This document shows positions 59,251 to 64,000 of a stretch of 64,000 nt of DNA, in pieces (within the stretch, counting starts at the first letter, position 1; each line of letters opens with the position of its first letter). A model generated the notes under the pieces. It had not been told where the DNA came from. It searched no databases and worked only from the letters and a program-made list of their open reading frames with translations. The stretch covers positions 3,534,001 to 3,598,000 of the forward strand of contig NZ_CP047173.1 of the NCBI RefSeq assembly GCF_009834185.1, read 5' to 3'. The stretch comes from Rathayibacter sp. VKM Ac-2760. Its GTDB lineage: Bacteria; Actinomycetota; Actinomycetes; Actinomycetales; Microbacteriaceae. The position numbers and the translations under genes were made by a program.

Positions 59251-60525
59251 ATGGTGCGGACGACGGACGAGTGGATCACGGCGGCGATCTGGTGGCAGAT
59301 CCACCCGCTGGCGTTCCTCGGCGCGGAGGCGACCGCGGCCGACGGACCGCAGGCGGGCGAGGAGCCGCAGCACCGGCTCCCCCGGCTGCTGCCCTGGCTC
59401 GACGACCTGCTCGCGCTCGGCTGCAACGGGCTGCTGCTCGGGCCGGTGTTCGCCTCGATGACGCACGGCTACGACACGGTCGACCACTTCCGCGTCGATC
59501 CGCGCCTCGGCGACGAGCGCGATCTCGACGCGCTGATCGCGGCCTGCCGCGAGCGCGGCATCCGCGTGGTCTTCGACGGCGTCTTCAACCACGTCGGGCG
59601 CGACCACCCGTGGTGGCGCGAGGCGGTCGCGGCGGGCGAGGGCTCCCCGGCCGCCGCGCGATTCCGGCGGACCGGGGCGGCGCGCGAGGTCGACGGGCTG
59701 CTGGTCGACGTCTTCGAGGGCCACGAGGCGCTCGTCGAGCTGGACACGGCGAACCCCGAGGTCGCGGTGCACGTCTCCGCGGTCCTGGCGCACTGGCTCG
59801 AGCGCGGGATCGACGGCTGGCGCCTCGACGCGGCCTACGCCGTCGCCCCCGCCGACTGGCGCGCCGCGATCGATCCGGTGCGCGAGCGCTTCCCGGAGGC
59901 CTGGTTCGTCGGCGAGGTCATCCACGGCGACTACGCCGAGTACGTGCGGGAGTCGGGCCTGGACTCGGTCACCCAGTACGAGCTGTGGAAGTCGGTGCGC
60001 AGCTCGATCGAGGAGGCGAACCTCTTCGAGCTGGACTGGACGCTGCAGCGCCACGCGGGATTCCTCGAGGAGTTCCTGCCGCTGACCTTCATCGGCAACC
60101 ACGACGTCACCCGGCTCGCCAGCGCGATCGGCGACCCGCGCCACCACGGGCACGCGGTCGCGGTCCTCGGCTTCGTCGGCGGCGTGCCGAGCGTCTACTC
60201 CGGCGACGAGCGCGGCCTCGAGGGGGTCAAGGAGGAGCGCGTCGGCGGCGACGACGCGATCCGGCCCGAGTTCCCGGCCGACCCCGGCGAGTGGCCGCGG
60301 AACGACGCCTATCGGGCGCACCAGGAGGTCATCGGCTTCCGCCGCCGGCACCCCTGGCTCGTCTCCGCGCCCACCCGGAGCGTCGACCTCTCGAACACCG
60401 CCGTGCTGCTCGTCGCCGAGGGGCCGGACGGCGAGAGCGCGCGACTGGCGCTGAACCTGGGCGACGAGGCCGTGAGCGTCGGCGGCGTGCGGGTCGAGGC
60501 GCACGCCTGGCAGCTGGTGGACTGA
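59251..60525 (+). CDS. Glycoside hydrolase family 13 (alpha-amylase clan) enzyme
   Basis: A 424-residue cytosolic GH13 protein. The four conserved regions are visible: FDGVFNHVG (I), GIDGWRLDAA with nucleophile Asp193 (II), WFVGEVIHGD with acid/base Glu222 (III) and FIGNHDVTRLA with Asp285 (IV). It is shorter than most GH13 enzymes and has a small C-terminal beta domain. The exact subfamily and substrate (maltodextrin or trehalose-type glucan) are unknown. No signal peptide. Confidence 0.92.
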   Translation: MVRTTDEWITAAIWWQIHPLAFLGAEATAADGPQAGEEPQHRLPRLLPWLDDLLALGCNGLLLGPVFASMTHGYDTVDHFRVDPRLGDERDLDALIAACRERGIRVVFDGVFNHVGRDHPWWREAVAAGEGSPAAARFRRTGAAREVDGLLVDVFEGHEALVELDTANPEVAVHVSAVLAHWLERGIDGWRLDAAYAVAPADWRAAIDPVRERFPEAWFVGEVIHGDYAEYVRESGLDSVTQYELWKSVRSSIEEANLFELDWTLQRHAGFLEEFLPLTFIGNHDVTRLASAIGDPRHHGHAVAVLGFVGGVPSVYSGDERGLEGVKEERVGGDDAIRPEFPADPGEWPRNDAYRAHQEVIGFRRRHPWLVSAPTRSVDLSNTAVLLVAEGPDGESARLALNLGDEAVSVGGVRVEAHAWQLVD

Positions 60526-60544
60526 GCCTGCTCGTGGACTGAGC
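60517..60544. repeat. 11-bp direct repeat spanning the GH13 stop codon
   Basis: GTGGACTGAGC at 60517-60527 holds the TGA stop and recurs at 60534-60544 (period 17). Confidence 0.7.
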
Positions 60545-60558
60545 TGCCGGCAGCCCGG

Positions 60559-62448
60559 TCAGCGGGCGGCGAGCGACTCCGTGAGGAAGCGGACGAGCTC
60601 GCGCAGCAGCGTCTCCTTCGACTCGGCGCGGCGGTACTCGTGGCCCTCGCCGTCGAGCTGGAGGTAGCGGACCGGGCGGCCGAGCTCCTCCAGGGCGGCG
60701 ACGATCTGCAGCGCCTCGCCGATCGGCACGTTGGTGTCGAGCTCGCCGTGCACGACGAGCAGCGGCACGCCGATCGCGTCGGCCCGGTTCAGCGGTGAGA
60801 GCCGCTCGAGCAGCTCGGCGTCGTGCTCGGGATGGCCGTACTTGGTGACGGCGGACGAGGCGATCCACGGCTCGGTGTCGCGGTAGAAGGTCTGCAGGTG
60901 CGACATGCCGCAGATGTCGACGCCCGCCGCGAAGACGCCCGGCGAGAAGGCCAGCGCGGCGAGGGTGAGGTAGCCGCCGTAGGAGCGGCCGGAGACGGCG
61001 ATCCGCGCGGGGTCGGCGATCCCCGCCTCGACCAGGAAGGCGGCGGCGGCGAGCACGTCGTCGAAGGCGGCGGTGCGCTTCTCGACGTCGTCGGCGTGCA
61101 CGAAGTCGCGGCCGAAGCCCGAGGAGCCGCGCACGTTCGGCGCGAAGACCGAGATGCCGGCCGCGGCGACGGCCTGGTGCTGCGCCGAGAAGGTGGGCCG
61201 CTCCTGCGACTCCGGGCCGCCGTGCAGGCTGAGCAGGGCCGGGCCGCGCGACTGCGGCGCCCGGTACAGCCAGCCGGAGAGCGCGAGCCCGTCGCGGCCC
61301 CGGAAGCGCTCGAGCGTCGGCACGATCAGCGGCGGCGCGTCGAGCACCGGCACCTGGGTGAGGCGCGACCACGCGTGCGTCGCGGTGTCGAGCCGCCAGA
61401 GCTCGCGCGGGCGCTCCGGCCCCTCGACGCCGAGGACGACGGCTCCGCCGTCACGGGAGAGCACCGGCGTCGTCGCGACGAGCCCGGGGAGGCCGGCGAC
61501 CGGCACGCGCGCGCCGGTGGTGGTGTCGAGCAGCTCGATCTCGCTCGAGCCCGCCACGTTCCAGACCAGCAGGAGCATCCGGCCGGCGTCGTCGGCGTCG
61601 AGGCCCTCGAGCTCGGCGTCGTCGCGGGCGGCGACCCGGCGGACGCGGCCCCGCCAGCCGTCGGGGCCGAGCGGCATCGCGACCAGCTCGCGCCGCGGCA
61701 GATCGACGTCGGTCGCAAGGTAGGCGACCATCGGGCTCTCGGTGTCGTGCAGCGGCGAGGGGCGCAGCAGAGCGACGTCCGTCGATCCGGTGCCGGAATC
61801 GGGCAGCAGGGCGTGGTTCTCGCCGGTCAGGCGGTCGACGACGACGCAGTACTGGTGGCCGCGCTGGCCGTCGCGGACGACGACGAGCCGCTCCTCCACC
61901 GAGAGGTCGAGCACCGAGATGAGGTCGCCCTCGACGAGCGGCTTGCGCTCGCCGCTCGCCGGATCGATGAGGAACGAGCGGGTCGGCTGCTCGGGCTCGG
62001 CCGAGGGGAGGGTGACGACGACGTGGTGCCCGCTGCGCGTCCACGGGCCGAGCGCGGCGTGGGCGTCGCGGGAGCCGGCGATGCGGCGGGCGTCGGAGCC
62101 GTCGGGCCGGACCACCCAGACCTGGGTGCGCACGCCGCCGTCGGTCGCGACGAGGCAGGCCAGCCAGGCGGAGTCGGCCGACCAGGACACCTCGACGACC
62201 GGGTCCTCGGTGAGCTCGATCCGGCGCGGCTCGGCGGGCTCGGCCCCTACGACGACGTCCTGCACCCAGACCTCCGGCGCTCCGCCGCGATCGCTGAGGA
62301 ACGCCACGCGGGCGGCGTCCGGCGTCATCGTCGGCCCCCAGCTGCCCCAGGAGTGCACGAGCTCGAGGCCGAGCCGCTCGGCGGCAGCGGGCTCGGCGAC
62401 GGCGGCGGGCTGGACGGCTTCGGGCTGGACGGCGGAGGGAGACGTCAT
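60559..62448 (-). CDS. S9-family serine peptidase (prolyl oligopeptidase / acylaminoacyl-peptidase type)
   Basis: A 629-residue cytosolic peptidase with an N-terminal beta-propeller (about residues 30-370) and a C-terminal alpha/beta-hydrolase domain. SGRSYGGYLTL holds the nucleophile Ser, VVHGELDTNVP the Asp, and GEGHEYRR the His. The ATG at 62448 has GGAGG 8 nt upstream and is preferred to GTG 62466. It follows the amidotransferase gene by 45 bp on the same strand and is probably co-transcribed. Confidence 0.92.
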   Translation of the reverse strand: MTSPSAVQPEAVQPAAVAEPAAAERLGLELVHSWGSWGPTMTPDAARVAFLSDRGGAPEVWVQDVVVGAEPAEPRRIELTEDPVVEVSWSADSAWLACLVATDGGVRTQVWVVRPDGSDARRIAGSRDAHAALGPWTRSGHHVVVTLPSAEPEQPTRSFLIDPASGERKPLVEGDLISVLDLSVEERLVVVRDGQRGHQYCVVVDRLTGENHALLPDSGTGSTDVALLRPSPLHDTESPMVAYLATDVDLPRRELVAMPLGPDGWRGRVRRVAARDDAELEGLDADDAGRMLLLVWNVAGSSEIELLDTTTGARVPVAGLPGLVATTPVLSRDGGAVVLGVEGPERPRELWRLDTATHAWSRLTQVPVLDAPPLIVPTLERFRGRDGLALSGWLYRAPQSRGPALLSLHGGPESQERPTFSAQHQAVAAAGISVFAPNVRGSSGFGRDFVHADDVEKRTAAFDDVLAAAAFLVEAGIADPARIAVSGRSYGGYLTLAALAFSPGVFAAGVDICGMSHLQTFYRDTEPWIASSAVTKYGHPEHDAELLERLSPLNRADAIGVPLLVVHGELDTNVPIGEALQIVAALEELGRPVRYLQLDGEGHEYRRAESKETLLRELVRFLTESLAAR

Positions 62449-62493
62449 GCCTCCATCCTCCGGCACCGGGCCGAGCCGCCGCGCCGCGACCGG

Positions 62494-64000
62494 TCAGCCG
62501 ACGCCGTGCTCCTGCAGCCACATCTCGAGCAGGGCGAGCTGCCAGAGCTCGTTCGAGCCGAGGCGGGTGCGCGTGCTGTTCGGGTCGGCCAGGAGGGAGT
62601 CGACGCTCGCCTGGTCGAAGAGGCCGCGGCGGCGCGCGGCCGGGTCGCTCAGCGCAGCCCGCACCCGCTCGAGGTACGGGCCCTCGAGCTGGCGGATGGC
62701 CGGCACCGGGAACGAGCCCTTGGTGCGGTCGATCACCTCGTCCGGCACGGTGCCGCGGACGGCCCGCTTGAGGATCCCCTTGCCGCCGTCGGCGAGCTTG
62801 AGCTCCGGCGGGATCGTGCCGACGAGGTCGACGAACTCGTGGTCGAGGAACGGGACGCGCGCCTCCAGTCCCCATGCCATGGTCATGTTGTCGACGCGCT
62901 TCACCGGGTCGTCGACGAGCATCACCGCGGTGTCGTTGCGCAGCGCCGCGTCGACGGCGGTGTCGGCGCCGGGGCGGGCGAAGCGCTCGGCGAGGAACGC
63001 CGTCGCCGCATCGGGGTCGCCGCGCCACTCCGGCGCCAGGAGGGCCTGCAGCGCGAAGAAGGAGCGGTCGACGAACACATCCGCGTAGGCCCGCGCGGCC
63101 CGCTCGCGCGGCACCCCGGCCAGTGGCGGGTACCAGTCGTAGCCGCCGAGCACCTCGTCGGCGCCCTGGCCGGACTGCACCACCTTCACGTGCTGCGAGA
63201 CGTCCTCGCTGAGCAGGTGGAAGGCGACCGCGTCGTGCGAGACCATCGGCTCGCTCATCGCGCCGACCGCGGCGTCGATGCCGGGGAGCAGGCGGGAGGA
63301 GTCGATCGGCAGGCGGTGGTGGTCGGTGCCGAAGCGCTCGGCGACGAGGCTCGAGTACTCGAACTCGTCGCCGGACTCGCCTCCCGCCGCGTCGAAGCCG
63401 ATCGAGAAGGTCTGCAGCCCGGTCTGCCCCGCCTCGGCGAGAAGCGCGACGATCAGGCTGGAGTCGATGCCGCCGGAGAGCAGCACGCCGACCGGCACGT
63501 CGGCGACCATCCGGCGCTCGACGGCGGTGCGGAACGAGGCGAGCAGCGCCTCCTGCCAGTCGCGCTCGCTCCAGCCGGACCGCGCGGGATCGCGGGCGAA
63601 CACCGGCTCCCAGTAGACGCGCTCGCGGCTCGAGCCGTCGGGCTCGATCACGCGGACGGTCGCGGGCGGCAGCTTCGTCACTCCGCGGAGGATCGTGCGC
63701 GGCGCGGGCACGACCGAGTGGAAGCTCAGGTAGAGCATCAGGGCCGTGCGGTCGATCGAGGTGTCGGCGACGCCGGCCGCGAGCAGCGCCGGCACGGTCG
63801 AGGCGAAGCGGATCCGCTCCCGCGACTCGTCGAGGTAGAGCGGCTTGATGCCGAGGCGGTCGCGGGCCAGCACCACGCGGCCGGAGTCGCGCTCGACGAT
63901 CGCGACGGCGAACATGCCGAGCAGGTGGTCGACGAAGTCCTCGCCCCACTCGGCGTAGGCCTTGCCGATCACCTCGGTGTCCGAGTGCGAGAAGAAGCGG
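62494..64000 (-). CDS. Glutamine-dependent asparagine-synthase-type amidotransferase (N-terminus cut by window edge)
   Basis: At least 502 residues, running off the right edge in the glutaminase domain (FFSHSDTEVIGKAYAEWGED, RDRLGIKPLYL). The synthetase domain has the ATP-pyrophosphatase loop VGVLLSGGIDSSL (about 63457-63490) and SGQGADEVLGGY. The segment HSVVPAPRTILRG, with LPPATVRVIEPDG after it, and the C-terminal SNELWQLALLEMWLQ are, from memory, features of N-acetylglutaminylglutamine amidotransferase, which makes the osmolyte NAGGN, rather than of general AsnB. If so, the matching ligase gene should lie just right of the window. Confidence 0.88.
   Translation of the reverse strand, partial: RFFSHSDTEVIGKAYAEWGEDFVDHLLGMFAVAIVERDSGRVVLARDRLGIKPLYLDESRERIRFASTVPALLAAGVADTSIDRTALMLYLSFHSVVPAPRTILRGVTKLPPATVRVIEPDGSSRERVYWEPVFARDPARSGWSERDWQEALLASFRTAVERRMVADVPVGVLLSGGIDSSLIVALLAEAGQTGLQTFSIGFDAAGGESGDEFEYSSLVAERFGTDHHRLPIDSSRLLPGIDAAVGAMSEPMVSHDAVAFHLLSEDVSQHVKVVQSGQGADEVLGGYDWYPPLAGVPRERAARAYADVFVDRSFFALQALLAPEWRGDPDAATAFLAERFARPGADTAVDAALRNDTAVMLVDDPVKRVDNMTMAWGLEARVPFLDHEFVDLVGTIPPELKLADGGKGILKRAVRGTVPDEVIDRTKGSFPVPAIRQLEGPYLERVRAALSDPAARRRGLFDQASVDSLLADPNSTRTRLGSNELWQLALLEMWLQEHGVG

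Overview
The window is a very GC-rich (about 70-73 %) stretch of actinobacterial core chromosome. A member of the Microbacteriaceae (Rathayibacter, Clavibacter or Curtobacterium type) fits best. The clues are a C50 carotenoid locus with a two-subunit cyclase (CrtYe/CrtYf) and the lycopene elongase CrtEb, coproporphyrin-type heme synthesis with HemQ, an HspR-controlled dnaK operon with HAIR operators, a DtxR-type iron box, and many start codons with a TANNNT -10 box exactly 6-7 nt upstream, which implies leaderless mRNAs. The genus is inference. I see no rRNA, CRISPR array, prophage or insertion sequence. No stretch over 300 bases lacks a gene.

Layout, left to right. 1-15.8 kb: proline catabolism (putA, cut by the left edge), an FAD oxidoreductase, a DNA glycosylase, a Tat-exported ferritin-like protein, phosphofructokinase, a PEBP protein, a YitT membrane protein, the tRNA hydroxylase trhO with a PEP-mutase-like enzyme, an AcuI-type reductase, a PH-like protein with a histone-H1-like tail, a DksA-type zinc finger, a PIN/HTH toxin-antitoxin pair and a drug exporter. 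15.8-28.5 kb: the complete heme pathway. hemE-hemY-(three small envelope genes)-hemQ-hemH-hemC-hemD, then hemB-hemL, lie on the minus strand, and hemA diverges on the plus strand. An AbiEi-like/DUF559 gene sits alone on the plus strand between hemD and hemB. 28.5-33.6 kb: GNAT, glyS, a Nudix hydrolase, a glyoxalase-fold protein and an MptB-like mannosyltransferase. 33.6-37.9 kb: dnaK-grpE-dnaJ-hspR. 38-45.2 kb: a UMF1-type MFS protein, then the carotenoid operon crtE-(25-codon relay ORF)-crtB::crtI fusion-crtYe-crtYf-crtEb with divergent idi. 45.2-64 kb: dcd, tRNA-Gly(CCC), a LacI regulator with a divergent cellulase-like gene, a dienelactone-hydrolase homologue, a DinB protein, a beta-lactamase-like lipoprotein, small membrane proteins, an iron-box-controlled heme oxygenase homologue, a PIF1-like helicase, an ABC exporter, a CopD-CtaG fusion, HU, a GH13 enzyme, an S9 peptidase and an amidotransferase cut by the right edge.

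How it fits together. The heme locus takes glutamyl-tRNA to heme in one place. A heme oxygenase-family protein under an iron box lies 24 kb away, but it lacks the usual axial histidine. The carotenoid operon and idi form a divergent unit running from isopentenyl diphosphate to a C50 pigment, with nearly every gene joined by an ATGA or GTGA overlap. HspR operators sit on the dnaK promoter. The least ordinary signals are the CrtB-CrtI fusion and its relay ORF, catalytic-residue losses in three enzyme-family proteins, a 59-bp palindromic element present twice at convergent gene ends, and short tandem duplications that copy stop codons at six gene ends.
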